Positions 53,365 to 63,576 are shown, counted from the stretch's first letter. The stretch: 64,000 nucleotides of DNA from Paenibacillus urinalis (GCF_028747985.1 NZ_CP118108.1:1183501-1247500); one strand, 5' to 3'. The notes: generated from the sequence alone by a model not told the origin. Translations and numbers: made by a program.

Positions 53365-53763
53365 ATGCCGACTTTTGATCAGGTACTTGTAACGGGGAAT
53401 CAAACAATTCTCGGCCATCTTCATGTCAATGGAAATTCAACCATCGGAAATTTAGATATCGCCGGCAGTATGAGTATATGGGGCGGCGGCGTGTTTGTAG
53501 ATGATAATGCAACAATCCAAGGGAATTTGGGTGCGGGTCTAAATGTGAGCGCAGGGCAGAATGTAGTGGCTGGATCTCGGCTCATGTCCGTAGGAACTCC
53601 TACAGTTCCTCCGGTAGCAGCAAGTACGGTCTCAACGCGGTTTTATCCTGCAACCTTACCGACGCAGCCCGGCCTCATGCTTAAGGGTACAGACGGACTC
53701 AACTATATGATTATTGTGGATACCAGCAGTGGTCTCCCTACACTTGCGATTCATGGCGCGTAA
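53365..53763 (+). CDS. Beta-helix-like repeat protein, possible surface or spore protein
   Basis: 132 residues, no signal peptide. The first ~75 residues are short repeats with hydrophobic and Gly/Asn spacing (VLVTGNQTILGHLHVNGNSTIG, LDIAGSMSIWGGGVFVDDNATIQGNL, LNVSAGQNVVAGSRL), the look of a beta-helix or bactofilin-like polymer. The end is Thr/Pro-rich followed by YMIIVDTSSGLPTLAIHGA. GGAAGGAG precedes the ATG. It converges on a GH99-like gene (13-base overlap), and a CgeB-like glycosyltransferase follows. I suggest a spore- or cell-surface scaffold; not proven. Confidence 0.65.
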   Translation: MPTFDQVLVTGNQTILGHLHVNGNSTIGNLDIAGSMSIWGGGVFVDDNATIQGNLGAGLNVSAGQNVVAGSRLMSVGTPTVPPVAASTVSTRFYPATLPTQPGLMLKGTDGLNYMIIVDTSSGLPTLAIHGA

Positions 53764-54806
53764 TTCAGAAGCGCGGTTCTGACCGCCTCCAAATAGGCGA
53801 AGCCGTGATCTTTGTCCGGCTCTAGATAGGTCCCCTCCGCCCATTCATTCCACGCATTGACGAACAGAAATGAAGAATTGTATACCTGAGCTGCCCGCTC
53901 TATTTGTCTAGTCAGATAGTAAGCAAATTTCTCCGGACTGGATCCGATGCAGCTCTGCCCGTGGTATCCTCTGCGCGGGGTATTATCCCAATTCACATAA
54001 GCACCAGGTATAATTTGCTCTCCGCTTCGATGAGGAGAACGGGACAAGATCATCTCCCAGGCACCGTCATAGTCAAATACCAGGTGCTCGTTCTCCTTCT
54101 TTTTTATCTTGCTCCATAGGCCCTGCGTATGTGCATGCGCAAAGGTATAATGCGGCTCAAATTCAACACTCGCCTCAAATCCGGCTTGATTCGGAATATC
54201 AAACCCGCCCAGCGTCCTTACAAAATAGATGCCTTGAAGTCCATGCTGCACCGCAAGCTTGTTCCAGTATTCGAGCATTTCTTCACACCTTGGAATCAGA
54301 CCCGGACGATAGATTACGAATAAGGGCTTATTCTCAATACGAATATACCTCTTGTCATTAAATACTTTAAGCAGCTCAACGAAGTGTTCAGCCCAATCGG
54401 CTTCATCTCCATAATCCTGGGGCATGAGGATTTCATCATCACTGCCATCCCATCTGCGTGTCCACGGCTCATTGGCCCAGGAGAGACAGAAGGGGAAGTC
54501 AGGAGTATCGGACTGAAGCAAGGCTTCAAGCGGCTTTTCGAGCAGCCGTTTTCCTTTGAACCAATAATGGTAATAGCAGAACCCATAGATGCCATAATAT
54601 TGGGCCAAGCTCGCCTGCCATTCCCGAACCGACGGGTCCATCAAATTATAGTAATAATCCTTTAGTGGCTCCTTTGGCTGTCGGTGATTGGGATACAGCG
54701 GCCGTGCTTTTTGTGTATTCGTCCATTCAGTGAAGCCTTCTCCCCACCACAGATCATTCTCAGGGATTTGATGAAATTGAGGTAAATAATAAGCGATCAG
54801 CTTCAT
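53751..54806 (-). CDS. GH99-like (WbsX-type) glycan-processing protein
   Basis: 351 residues. Starts with the diagnostic MKLIAYYLPQFHQIPENDLWWGEGFTEW. Further family motifs are YGIYGFCYYHYWFKGKRLLEKP, LSWANEPWTRRWDG, FVIYRP and the C-terminal NAWNEWAEGTYLEPD with catalytic carboxylates. Known relatives occur in polysaccharide-synthesis clusters. No signal peptide, so it likely acts on intracellular or surface-destined glycans. It lies downstream of a CgeB-like gene on the same strand and probably modifies the same glycan. Confidence 0.92.
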   Translation of the reverse strand: MKLIAYYLPQFHQIPENDLWWGEGFTEWTNTQKARPLYPNHRQPKEPLKDYYYNLMDPSVREWQASLAQYYGIYGFCYYHYWFKGKRLLEKPLEALLQSDTPDFPFCLSWANEPWTRRWDGSDDEILMPQDYGDEADWAEHFVELLKVFNDKRYIRIENKPLFVIYRPGLIPRCEEMLEYWNKLAVQHGLQGIYFVRTLGGFDIPNQAGFEASVEFEPHYTFAHAHTQGLWSKIKKKENEHLVFDYDGAWEMILSRSPHRSGEQIIPGAYVNWDNTPRRGYHGQSCIGSSPEKFAYYLTRQIERAAQVYNSSFLFVNAWNEWAEGTYLEPDKDHGFAYLEAVRTALLNYAP

Positions 54807-54877
54807 GCAGGGACACCACCTAATCCTGAGTATGGTTAGCTAGCTAATAGAATAGATTGTTTAACTGCGGGATTAGT

Positions 54878-56143
54878 TCATATCAGACTGTAGATTAGTT
54901 TCATAGCAGACTGGAGAAAGGAATAATCGTATTTGCTGCTATAGAGAGCTCTTGAAGCAACCATTCTTTTTTGATCCGTGTTCTCGCTGTAGTATTGGAG
55001 CTTGGAGCCAAGCTGTTCGGGGTTGCTGAAGATGACAACATCCTCGCCAGGCTTCATCAGCTCGTGAATATCCGGAGAGTTCTCCACTATTTGAAATACC
55101 CCGCACGCTGCGATCTCATACAATGGACGAGGTGCAGCATCCCAATGAACGATCATGTTGGCTCCGTTATAGTACGCACTGAGCATCATCTCGCTATCGG
55201 GCTGACAAATCTCAATCTGATCCACAGATTCCCAGTTTCGACCTAACGCTCGGATCTTCTTACCCTCACATCGCTGGCGGATGACATGGACATAGAGGAG
55301 ACGTTCCTCTGAGTAATCTCCAACAATGAGGAGATCGGAATGGAAATTGGGCTGTGGCTGATGAGGCTTGTAAACTAACGGATCCGCACTATATGGCATA
55401 ACAACAATGTGTCTATAACTGTATTTCTCATATACAGGAAGATGCAGCATGTTCTGTGTGATGACAAGGTCCCAGTCATGGTATGCAAAAGCGATATTCT
55501 CGCAAGGCTCATAAGGATCATTCAACCAGAGGGCTGTTCTTGTATGAATCGATTGTGATATGAGTTCAGGTGTAATGAATTGTGCAGCTTGATTGCCGAT
55601 ACATAGTAAGAGATCTGGCTTATAAGTCGACAGACTATCTTGAAGATTCTCATTGATCTTGAGAATGATGACTTCTTTGACTAGCATGCGTAGCGAGTCT
55701 GTAATCTGGCTTTCCATTGACGGAGTAAACTGTTCTGTCAACGGAATCAGGAGTGCGAGCCGCATGGATTTGGCGTTTCTGGGATCATGGGTCTGGACGT
55801 CTGGCACAGGCTGACGCTGATGCGATAACCATCTTCGGTTTGGCTGTAGTGATAAATCCTCTTGAGCAGTTTCCATCCGGGAAGGACGCATGACTATTGG
55901 GACTGCCGGTGTGGCTTTGGCTGAGGCTCTGAATTTAGATTTGCGTAGGACTTTGTCTTGAAGTGTACTCTGAAGTTTGTCTTGGACATTCTCCTGGGAT
56001 TTATTTTTGAATCTATCTGGAGACTTACTCTGGGATTTACTTAGAGACTTATTTAGAGATTTACTCTGTCTCTTATTAGAAGGGATCTTATTACGCACGG
56101 TAGTGGTGCTTCGGATTTCCGATTTTTTTTCTTTTTTTCTCAT
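54878..56143 (-). CDS. CgeB-like glycosyltransferase with Lys/Ser-rich N-terminal tail
   Basis: 421 residues. About the first 90 are low-complexity and basic (KSLNKSLSKSQSKSPDRFKNKS, then a Gln/Asp-Lys alternation). The core is a two-domain glycosyltransferase: domain one with LALLIPLTEQFTPSMESQITDSLRM, domain two with VGDYSEERLLYVHVIRQRCEGKKIRALGRNW and HWDAAPRPLYEIAACGVFQIVENSPDIHELMKPGEDVVIF, the Glyco_trans_1_2 pattern of CgeB. CgeB makes the polysaccharide layer of the Bacillus spore. Upstream of the GH99-like gene (71-base gap). The tail resembles spore-coat-type repeats and may target the enzyme. Confidence 0.85.
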   Translation of the reverse strand: MRKKEKKSEIRSTTTVRNKIPSNKRQSKSLNKSLSKSQSKSPDRFKNKSQENVQDKLQSTLQDKVLRKSKFRASAKATPAVPIVMRPSRMETAQEDLSLQPNRRWLSHQRQPVPDVQTHDPRNAKSMRLALLIPLTEQFTPSMESQITDSLRMLVKEVIILKINENLQDSLSTYKPDLLLCIGNQAAQFITPELISQSIHTRTALWLNDPYEPCENIAFAYHDWDLVITQNMLHLPVYEKYSYRHIVVMPYSADPLVYKPHQPQPNFHSDLLIVGDYSEERLLYVHVIRQRCEGKKIRALGRNWESVDQIEICQPDSEMMLSAYYNGANMIVHWDAAPRPLYEIAACGVFQIVENSPDIHELMKPGEDVVIFSNPEQLGSKLQYYSENTDQKRMVASRALYSSKYDYSFLQSAMKLIYSLI

Positions 56144-56402
56144 AGTTAAACCCGATCCTTAATCGTCAGATTTATTCTAGTCTATGATGTGAGCCCCGTT
56201 TGTTTCAGGACAATTACCTAAGTGTTGATAAAAAGGGCGTTCGAAACAATTTGAAATATACATAGTGGTCAAATCTTATAATTTGTAAGCTGCTTACCGA
56301 AATAATAGTAGGAGAGAATCCATTTCATCGTTCAAGTGTATTATGGAATGGCTTCAGGCTACAACACAAAGAGCTTTATATAGCTGCACAGGGGGAGAAC
56401 AG

Positions 56403-58115
56403 GTGTTTAAATTAAAAAGCATCAGGCAGAGAATATCGGTTGTCATGGTACCGCTGCTTATCTATGTCGTCGCAATTGGGATCATTACTTTAACACTACT
56501 CGGAACGATGGAAAAGAACACGACGAGCATTACGAGAAACTGGATGCCGTCCATTAGCAAGATTGACGATCTAATCTTCACGACTGAACATATCCAATCC
56601 TTGAGCTACAGTTACTTCTTGGCGTCTGTTTCCGATCAGGAGAGCAAAGCGGCTATTGCCAAGGAACGTACGGATTACATACGACAGCTTACTGCTGTCA
56701 GACAGGCATATGGCTCGCTGATTGCAACAGATACAGAAAGGGAATATTATAACGCCTTCTCTGCAGCTTGGGAGGAATACTTCAAGATCAATACCCAAGC
56801 GATGAATCGGAGTGATGCGAATGATATTGAGCTGGCTTATGAAGTGCTCATGAAGGGCACGGCTTCTTTCGACAAGATGCAGAGTGAGCTGATGTCTTTA
56901 TCGGCTTTTATTCAAGAAGAAGCAGATCGGTCGGCCCAAGAGCTTGAGGATAGTGCCAGAACCTCAGAAATTGTACTCTTTATCGGGATTGCCTTTATAG
57001 TGGTGATGACATTAATCAGTACTTATGCGCTGATCAAGGCATTGGTTACGCCGATCAAGCAGATTGAAAACAATGTCAAAGAGATAGCCGCGGGTAATCT
57101 GTCTGTGGAGGATATCCAACGTGATATGGAGGATGAGCTGACTACACTTGGACAAGGGATTAACCAAATGAAGGCGAGTCTAGTTCAGATTGTGAATCGA
57201 ATTAAGAGCTCTTCAGAGATCATTGGTGAGCAGACCACTCATCTGGCAGCCACATCCGAAGAGGTGAAGATTGGCAGTCAGCAGATTGCCTTATCGATGG
57301 AGGAATCAGCCAAAGCGGTGGAAAGTCAGGCAGAAACAGCACAGTCCTCTGCAAGAACCGTTGAGCGGTTGAATGAGCATATTCAGGACCATGCGGCTAA
57401 AGGAGAGCAGCTTAGAGGGATGTCGGAGCTGGTACTTGAACAAGGTACACTGGGTAAAGATACAATGAGTCAGTCTATTGAACAGATGAGACAAATCGCA
57501 AGTCGGGTATCCATCTCCATGGAGCAGGTGAATAAGCTGGATCAATCTAACGAGAATATTTACCAGCTGCTGCATGTCATTCGTGATATTGCGAAACAGA
57601 CAAACCTTCTGTCCCTGAATGCTTCGATTGAGGCAGCGAGAGCGGGTGAACATGGGAAGGGCTTTGCTGTCGTAGCTGAAGAGGTACGCACACTCTCGGA
57701 GGATGTTTCACAGGCAGTAGGTCAAATCAATGAGCTGACGGAAACGATTCAGCAGGAATCTAAGTCGGTCGTTCAATCGCTGCAAAGCGGTGTAGAAGAG
57801 ACGAGAAGAGGAACGGCACAGATGGAAGCCGTGAATGAGGCCTTCAACCAGATTACGAGCTCGGTGCATCAGATGGTGGATGTCATTCAAGAGATTTCTA
57901 ATGGCCTGTCTGAAATGGAAGATCTCAGTGGACAAATGAACGATTTCAGCCAGCTGATCTCTGCGATATCTCAGCAATCCGCAGCCAGTGTGGAGGAAGT
58001 GTCTGCTTCTGCAGAAGAACAGTCCGGTTCGCTGGAAGGTGTGGCAGAGAATATTCAGCAGCTCAAGAAGCTGTCAGAAGAACTGCTCGCTTCGGTATCG
58101 GCGCTTCGAGTATAA
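56403..58115 (+). CDS. Methyl-accepting chemotaxis protein
   Basis: 570 residues from the GTG at 56403, since GGGGGAG lies five bases upstream; a longer reading to 56343 lacks a ribosome site. TM1 (about 11-32), a ~150-residue extracellular 4HB_MCP sensor domain, TM2 (about 188-210), a HAMP domain (about 210-265), then a long coiled-coil signalling domain with the tip [37 protein letters not shown]. It reports small-molecule changes to CheA/CheW. Ligand unknown. Confidence 0.94.
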   Translation: MFKLKSIRQRISVVMVPLLIYVVAIGIITLTLLGTMEKNTTSITRNWMPSISKIDDLIFTTEHIQSLSYSYFLASVSDQESKAAIAKERTDYIRQLTAVRQAYGSLIATDTEREYYNAFSAAWEEYFKINTQAMNRSDANDIELAYEVLMKGTASFDKMQSELMSLSAFIQEEADRSAQELEDSARTSEIVLFIGIAFIVVMTLISTYALIKALVTPIKQIENNVKEIAAGNLSVEDIQRDMEDELTTLGQGINQMKASLVQIVNRIKSSSEIIGEQTTHLAATSEEVKIGSQQIALSMEESAKAVESQAETAQSSARTVERLNEHIQDHAAKGEQLRGMSELVLEQGTLGKDTMSQSIEQMRQIASRVSISMEQVNKLDQSNENIYQLLHVIRDIAKQTNLLSLNASIEAARAGEHGKGFAVVAEEVRTLSEDVSQAVGQINELTETIQQESKSVVQSLQSGVEETRRGTAQMEAVNEAFNQITSSVHQMVDVIQEISNGLSEMEDLSGQMNDFSQLISAISQQSAASVEEVSASAEEQSGSLEGVAENIQQLKKLSEELLASVSALRV

Positions 58116-58192
58116 TAGGAGCGTAACGACACAGTGAATATGAGCAAGCAGCCCGGCTGCTGCATTCACCATTCAGAAGGGAATTGCTGAGA

Positions 58193-59176
58193 TTGCTAAT
58201 GACACATACACACAATAAGGAACATCATCCTACAGATTTAATATACATTTATGCCTGTCACGAGAGTGAACAGGCTCTTTGTCATTTGGAGCTGCAGCGT
58301 CTTCTGGGTACGAATGTACCCCCGAAGCAAGCTTATCTTCGTTCCACTCGCCTCATTGAACCGTCACGCAGTCCCTTCATGAAGCTGCGTCTTGAGGTCA
58401 TCGCTGAGAATAAGGAGTATGACGGGCTGCTTGCAGACATCGATTCGCATGCGATTCAGGTGCCGAAGGATCGTACGTTTAAAGTTGTATATATTAAGGA
58501 AGGGGTTCACTGTCCGTATGATGAACAACGGAAGCTTGAACGCAGAGCAGGGGAATGCATTACAGGAACGGCTAAAATGAAGGACCCTGACATAACCTAT
58601 GGATTAATGCAATTGGAGAACACATGGGTATTCGGCATCGCCCGGTATGCGGAGCCCATATGGCTGCAGCATAAGAATAAGCCTTATAATTATTCGACCG
58701 GCCTCAGCTCACGCATCGCAAGAGCAATAGTCAATGTGGCAGCTCCTGAAGGGGAGAAGGTCTCAATGATGGATCCTTGCTGCGGTATGGGGAATGTATT
58801 GATCGAAGCCCTCTCGATGGGAATTAAGATTAGAGGCAACGATCTGAATCCGCTGGCTATTCGGGGGGCGAGAGTCAATCTCGAACATTATGGTTATGAC
58901 GCAAATCTTGTCACCTTGGGGGACATGAATGATCTGATGGGTCATGCTGACCGTGCTGTTCTTGATCTGCCCTACAATCTGTGCTCTGTATTATCTATGG
59001 AGGAGCAGCTAGGAATGCTGCGGAGTCTGGCGAGACTTGCTGATGAAGCGGTCATCATAAGCACAGAACCATTGGAGGAGCAATTAAACAGGTCAGGATG
59101 GAGGATTCAGCATCATGTCCAGGTTACGAAGGGGTCATTTACTCGAGATATATGGTTGTGTGAACATCAAGGATAA
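58193..59176 (+). CDS. TRM11-like RNA/DNA methyltransferase
   Basis: About 327 residues; the start is unsure (TTG at 58184 or 58193, ATG at 58199; AGAAGGG lies just before). The N-terminal half lacks a clear THUMP domain but contains the family's helical segment (HLELQRLLGTNVPPKQAYLRSTRLIEPSRSPFMKLRLEVI). The C-terminal Rossmann fold has the SAM loop MDPCCGMGNVLIEALSMG, GNDLNPLAIRGARVNLEHYG and the catalytic motif LDLPYN (instead of DPPY). The G1-type spelling with DPCCGMGN matches the bacterial TRM11 family. Likely a tRNA guanine-N2 methyltransferase. Confidence 0.82.
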   Translation: MLMTHTHNKEHHPTDLIYIYACHESEQALCHLELQRLLGTNVPPKQAYLRSTRLIEPSRSPFMKLRLEVIAENKEYDGLLADIDSHAIQVPKDRTFKVVYIKEGVHCPYDEQRKLERRAGECITGTAKMKDPDITYGLMQLENTWVFGIARYAEPIWLQHKNKPYNYSTGLSSRIARAIVNVAAPEGEKVSMMDPCCGMGNVLIEALSMGIKIRGNDLNPLAIRGARVNLEHYGYDANLVTLGDMNDLMGHADRAVLDLPYNLCSVLSMEEQLGMLRSLARLADEAVIISTEPLEEQLNRSGWRIQHHVQVTKGSFTRDIWLCEHQG

Positions 59177-59208
59177 GCAGTGATCTATTCAAAATTGAAG
59201 TAAATGGC

Positions 59209-59270
59209 AAATAAGGTCTGATACGCATCTGCAGTTCACCGCAGAGAGCATCAGACCTTATTTTATTTTT
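59209..59270 (+). terminator. Terminator of the TRM11-like gene
   Basis: AATAAGGTCTGAT (59210-59222) and ATCAGACCTTATT (59250-59262), with CTGC/GCAG inside, then TTATTTTT. Confidence 0.88.
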
Positions 59271-59327
59271 CAGATTGAGCTAATGAATGAAGCACAGGTG
59301 ATGGACGATTGACCATCCTCAGGCTGG

Positions 59328-60284
59328 TTAATAGGATCGGCTGTAATCTACCAGGTTACGGGGCAGATCCTCATTCTTGACATAGGCCTTTAGATTCTCA
59401 AGGAAGACCTCGAATGCGCGTTCAGAATAATGAGGTGTGCTGCCGGCAAAATGCGGAGTGATCAGTACGTTGTCCATTCCCCACAGAGGATGATCGGCTG
59501 GCAGCGGCTCTTCCTCGAATACATCGAGTGCTGCAGCGGAGAGCTTCTTCTCTTCTAATGCTTTAACCAGAGCAGATGTCTGAACGGTTGCTCCTCGCCC
59601 TACATTGACGAAGCAAGCACCCGTCTTCATTGCACTAAAGGTCTGTTCGTTGAACAAATGCTTCGTATCCTCTGTAAGAGGGAGGATGTTAATGATGTAG
59701 TCACCTTCAGACAATACTTCCTCCAGCTGCTCCATCTTCACCATCTTGCTTACATGAGGGGCAGGCTTGCCGGATTTGCGTACACCGACCACGTTCATAC
59801 CGAAGGCTTCTGCCAGTCTGGCTGTTGCGGTCCCAATCTCCCCTACACCCGCGATGACAATGGTCTTGCCATGAAGCTCGCTCATCGCGGTATCGTTTGA
59901 GTCCCAATTCCGACTTGCTTGATTGAGAATTGCTTGCTTCAGCATGCGGGACATGGACAGCAGCATACCGAAGACCATCTCAGAGATCGGTATGGCATGA
60001 ATTCCACTTGTATTCGTCAACAGAATATTTCGATCACTCAGCTCGGCCTGAGGCAGATAATCCACTCCGGCAGACCAGGTTTGAACCCATTTTAATTTAC
60101 TGTCTGGATCAAGCAGCGTATCTGCATGGTTTCGGGCCCAGCCCACCAGAATTTCGGCGTTCTTCAGGACGGAAGGATCCAGCTCCTTGGCTTTACCTAT
60201 TGTTAGTTTGTAATCAGGGGCTATTTCTTGAACTAGCTGTTGCTGTGACTCTGTAAATGCGTGTAAGCTTACAATACTGCTCAT
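59328..60284 (-). CDS. D-2-hydroxyacid dehydrogenase
   Basis: 318 residues from the ATG at 60284 (GGAGGAG upstream); a longer TTG reading is not needed. NAD-binding GVGEIGTATARLAEAFGM, catalytic Arg in NVGRGATVQT, Glu in DVFEEEPLPADHPLW and His in ITPHFAGSTPHYSERA. TSGIHAIPISEMVFGMLL is the usual loop before the Rossmann domain. It reduces 2-keto acids or oxidises D-2-hydroxyacids; substrate unknown. Monocistronic; the 600-base gap before the next gene shows no convincing gene. Confidence 0.92.
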   Translation of the reverse strand: MSSIVSLHAFTESQQQLVQEIAPDYKLTIGKAKELDPSVLKNAEILVGWARNHADTLLDPDSKLKWVQTWSAGVDYLPQAELSDRNILLTNTSGIHAIPISEMVFGMLLSMSRMLKQAILNQASRNWDSNDTAMSELHGKTIVIAGVGEIGTATARLAEAFGMNVVGVRKSGKPAPHVSKMVKMEQLEEVLSEGDYIINILPLTEDTKHLFNEQTFSAMKTGACFVNVGRGATVQTSALVKALEEKKLSAAALDVFEEEPLPADHPLWGMDNVLITPHFAGSTPHYSERAFEVFLENLKAYVKNEDLPRNLVDYSRSY

Positions 60285-60891
60285 ATCGAGATCTCCTCCT
60301 GCTACCATAATAGCTCTAGTGTAGCAGTGTTGCCGCAAGCGGGCAATTATAACGCAGTTCGATAAACGGTGGGTATATATAAATAGAAGAAGTTCACTCG
60401 ACGCTGCTAAAAAGTAAAGATTTTTCTGGATAAATGTAAATTTATATGTATATGTTATATATTGGTATTTCTGTGCGTGAGGAGGTAACTTCTGTATACT
60501 TATATGACATGAACGGTGACATTGAACCTACTATGGCATTGTATACATATTATATAGTAAGAAAAAAATTTTAACGATGAAATAGAGAAGAGGATCATGG
60601 TTCTTATCTTTTATTTAGTGCGGTAAACTGCTTGTTTCTTTACATAGGATCAGATGGATAAGGAAATGATGAATTAGAGGTAAGGCAGATAATTTAAACC
60701 AATTATTTTGGTGTGAAATAGGCTGTAAGTCATATGTTGCTATGGAAAATATACCTAATATACCGCAATTAGTACCTGATACTAGTACTAGGATATTGTT
60801 AATATATTCTGGTGTATAATGGTTGTACGTGGAAGGCGTATGACGATAACTTATTGAATTCATCTTACTAAAAAACATAAAGTGAGGATAA
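60285..60891. other. Long AT-rich gap without a recognised gene
   Basis: Contains promoters for the two divergent flanking genes but no open frame with a ribosome site. A minus-strand frame of 87 codons at 60615-60878 has no ribosome site and poor coding character. AT content is unusually high around 60540-60570. Confidence 0.5.
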
Positions 60892-61452
60892 ATGCATATG
60901 TCAGATCACAAGGTACGACTCTTTACCGCTGTCCGAATACCGGATGAAATAAAAAATAAGCTGCATCAATGGATGGAGCATCACAAGGATCAGCTTCCTT
61001 TTCGAAATCGGACTCATCAAGAGGATTATCATATCACTTTGCAATTCTTGGGCGATACGGATCCAGCGGTCCTGGACAAGCTGCATGAAGCTTTGCAGGA
61101 AGCGGCGAATCACGTGCAGCCTTTTCCGCTTAAGATTGGGGAACCGGGCATTTTTGGTTCCGATCAGGCACCGAGAGTATTGTGGAGAGGGGTGGAAGGT
61201 GAGCTGGACAGCCTACTTTCACTGCAGCAGTCGATCGTACAATCAACCATACCCTTAGGGTTTGTACCTGAGGATCGTCCCTATCGTCCCCATATTACAA
61301 CGGCACGCAAATTCAATCATGGCTCTTTTAATTTGAATGAGCTTATGAGTGGTGTATGGGATGACACTTGGCTGGTGGAAGAATTTGTGTTATATAAGAC
61401 AAATATGGGTCAAAAGCCGATGTATGAAATGATAGGAAAATACGAATTATAA
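60892..61452 (+). CDS. thpR: RNA 2',3'-cyclic phosphodiesterase (ThpR/LigT-like)
   Basis: 186 residues. Two HxT motifs, YHITLQFLG (about residue 46) and RPHITTAR (about 143), form the 2H phosphoesterase active site; RLFTAVRIP is the standard N-terminus. It opens 2',3'-cyclic phosphates in RNA to 2'-phosphate. GTGAGG precedes the ATG at 60892; an ATG two codons on is possible. Alone on the plus strand. Confidence 0.93.
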   Translation: MHMSDHKVRLFTAVRIPDEIKNKLHQWMEHHKDQLPFRNRTHQEDYHITLQFLGDTDPAVLDKLHEALQEAANHVQPFPLKIGEPGIFGSDQAPRVLWRGVEGELDSLLSLQQSIVQSTIPLGFVPEDRPYRPHITTARKFNHGSFNLNELMSGVWDDTWLVEEFVLYKTNMGQKPMYEMIGKYEL

Positions 61453-61766
61453 TGCATAAATTCATAGACTCCTTAATATGGTAATCTATAACCATTTATA
61501 GCTTTTACAACCAGAAAAAAGATATAATTTGAGTCGGAAAAAATAAAGCACAAAAAAATTATATTTTTTTATTTAGTATTTTTTGGGATCAGGTGTTCGG
61601 GTGCGAAAAAGCTTGATAGATCAACGGAATTTTTGATGTGGACAAGCATCCGCATAGAGCACTTTTCCCTGTTGTAGAGACTGTATTTGGTATATTATCT
61701 GTTATTCAAACCTTGCATTTTTGGTTACAGTTAAGTAGAATTGTGCCGATATAACAGGAGGTCATT

Positions 61767-62666
61767 ATGAATACAAATAGAGAGATTCGCTGGGTAGCAC
61801 CTCTGATGATCGTGCTGCTGGTGTTTATATTGGGGGCCAGCCTTATTGTGAAGGCTGTTGAAGTATATGGGGATAGTGCAACAAAGGAAATGCCGGAGAC
61901 GGCTCAGACCGCTCATCATGATGAAGCGGCAGATCATATTCGCAGGACAAGCTCTGATGGGGACGGAGCCACTGCTGTGAAATCTATTGCAAGAACATCT
62001 GCAATTCATGAAATGACGAACCAATCGGTGACCGCGGTTGGCACACCGCGCATTGCCACGGACTATATTTCGATCAAGGCAGCTGAACATTTGGAAGCAG
62101 AAGCTCTCAAAGAACAGCAGCAAGCCGAGAAAGCGAAGAAACTGGCGGCTCTAGAGAAGCAACAGAAGCTGGAGAAGCAAAAAGCACTTGCTCAATTAAC
62201 CGCTGAAAAAATGAAGACCACTCCCCCCGAAACTTTATTCTTTACCCGTACGGAACTATTAACTCAGGCAGACAAAGATAAATCGACCTGGGACTACCCC
62301 GTGACGGATAAGGAACTGCTTATGCTGCAAAAAATTGTGATGGCAGAAGCAGAAGGCGAACCGTACGAAGGCAAAGTAGCTGTAGCTAACGTTGTCTTAA
62401 ACCGGCTGCGGTCAGCCAATTATCCCGATACCATTAAGGATGTAATATATCAGAAATATCAGTTCAGTCCTGTTGCGAACGGCCGTATGGACCGTGTGAC
62501 GCCTAACGAGGACGCTATTCAAGCTGTCAACGAAGCCATGCATGGACGCAAGGAAGTACCGGATGATACGCTCTTCTTCTTATCTATTACCCTGGCTGAC
62601 GACCTTACCGTACACCATTCTCAAGAAAAGGTGAAAACAATTGGTCACCATACCTTTTATAAATAG
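61767..62666 (+). CDS. SleB-type cell-wall hydrolase with N-terminal membrane anchor
   Basis: 299 residues. A hydrophobic helix (about 10-31) anchors it or acts as a signal. A charged coiled-coil region (about 108-150, rich in AEKAKKLAALEKQQKLEKQKAL) leads to a Hydrolase_2/SleB domain at the C-terminus (ELLMLQKIVMAEAEGEPYEGKVAVANVVLNRLRSANYPDTIKDVIYQ, ending in ADDLTVHHSQEKVKTIGHHTFYK). The Glu of AEAEGE is the predicted catalytic acid. SleB is a spore-cortex lytic transglycosylase, but similar proteins (CwlJ/YkvT) act elsewhere. AGGAGG precedes the ATG. The 314-base gap upstream shows no other gene. Confidence 0.88.
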   Translation: MNTNREIRWVAPLMIVLLVFILGASLIVKAVEVYGDSATKEMPETAQTAHHDEAADHIRRTSSDGDGATAVKSIARTSAIHEMTNQSVTAVGTPRIATDYISIKAAEHLEAEALKEQQQAEKAKKLAALEKQQKLEKQKALAQLTAEKMKTTPPETLFFTRTELLTQADKDKSTWDYPVTDKELLMLQKIVMAEAEGEPYEGKVAVANVVLNRLRSANYPDTIKDVIYQKYQFSPVANGRMDRVTPNEDAIQAVNEAMHGRKEVPDDTLFFLSITLADDLTVHHSQEKVKTIGHHTFYK

Positions 62667-62786
62667 GCCGAATCCATTCATAATCCCTTTTGAATGATTT
62701 ATGAAATTGATTCCACTAGTGATATAATGGATGTGATATGTCCGTTATTCCACGGGGTATAACCTATGCATAGGAGGTAATAATCT

Positions 62787-63479
62787 ATGAAAATTACGTA
62801 CTATGGTCATTCTTGTTTGTTCGTTGAAGCTGAAGGCAAACGGGTCATTATCGATCCCTTTCTATCCGGAAACCCGAAGGCAACGATTGCTCCGGAAGAG
62901 GTCAAAGTGGACGCGGTGCTGTTGACTCATGCCCACTCCGATCATTTTGGTGATACCCTTGCCATTGCCAGAGCAAATGACTGCCCGGTCGTAGCCGTAT
63001 ACGAGCTGGCTGATTATTGTCAGAATCAAGGCGTGAAGGCGCATCATATGAATACAGGAGGCAGCCATCAGTTTGACGGCTTCAAAGTGAAGTTTACACT
63101 GGCATTCCACAGCTCGTCTCTTGATATCGACGGCAAGCCTGTTTATTTGGGACAACCTGCGGGCATTCTGCTGACGATGGGCGGCAAGACTTTATATCAT
63201 GCTGGAGACACGGCTTTATTTGGCGACATGCGTATCATCGGAGAACTGAACCATATTGATATTGCTGCGCTTCCGATCGGTGATGGTTTGACGATGGGAC
63301 CAGAGGATGCTGCGATGGCAGCCACCTGGATTCGCACGAAGCAAGTCATTCCTATTCACTACAATACGTTCCCTGGGCTGGAGCAGGATCCGAACCAATT
63401 CCGCCAGCTTCTGAGCCAGAAGAGCCAGGAAGAGATTGAGACTGTAATACTGGAGCCGGGAGCGAGCACAACACTGTAA
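62787..63479 (+). CDS. UPF0173 metal-dependent hydrolase (YtkL-like)
   Basis: 230 residues, a metallo-beta-lactamase fold. Metal ligands: LTHAHSDHFGD (HxHxDH), HAGDTALFGDM and PIHYNTFPG. The N-terminus MKITYYGHSCLFVEAEGKRVIIDPFLSGNP is diagnostic of UPF0173. Natural substrate unknown. AGGAGG nine bases before the ATG. Monocistronic, 120 bases after the SleB-like gene; its terminator lies between this gene and the convergent glycosyltransferase. Confidence 0.93.
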   Translation: MKITYYGHSCLFVEAEGKRVIIDPFLSGNPKATIAPEEVKVDAVLLTHAHSDHFGDTLAIARANDCPVVAVYELADYCQNQGVKAHHMNTGGSHQFDGFKVKFTLAFHSSSLDIDGKPVYLGQPAGILLTMGGKTLYHAGDTALFGDMRIIGELNHIDIAALPIGDGLTMGPEDAAMAATWIRTKQVIPIHYNTFPGLEQDPNQFRQLLSQKSQEEIETVILEPGASTTL

Positions 63480-63518
63480 CTTGTAATACAGATTATGAAC
63501 AGATCTGAAGATATAATA

Positions 63519-63576
63519 AGAGCTGCATTTGCGTAATTCGCCAACCGTGGACGAATGGGCATGCAGCTCTTTTTTG
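63519..63576. terminator. Terminator between convergent genes
   Basis: AGAGCTGCAT (63520-63529) and ATGCAGCTCT (63561-63570), with an inner AATTCG/CGAAT arm, then T6. A's on the left side may also serve the minus strand. Confidence 0.8.

Noticed and set aside
60615-60878. 87-codon minus-strand frame in the long AT-rich gap
   Set aside because: No ribosome site, odd composition (many His, Asn, Tyr), no family resemblance.
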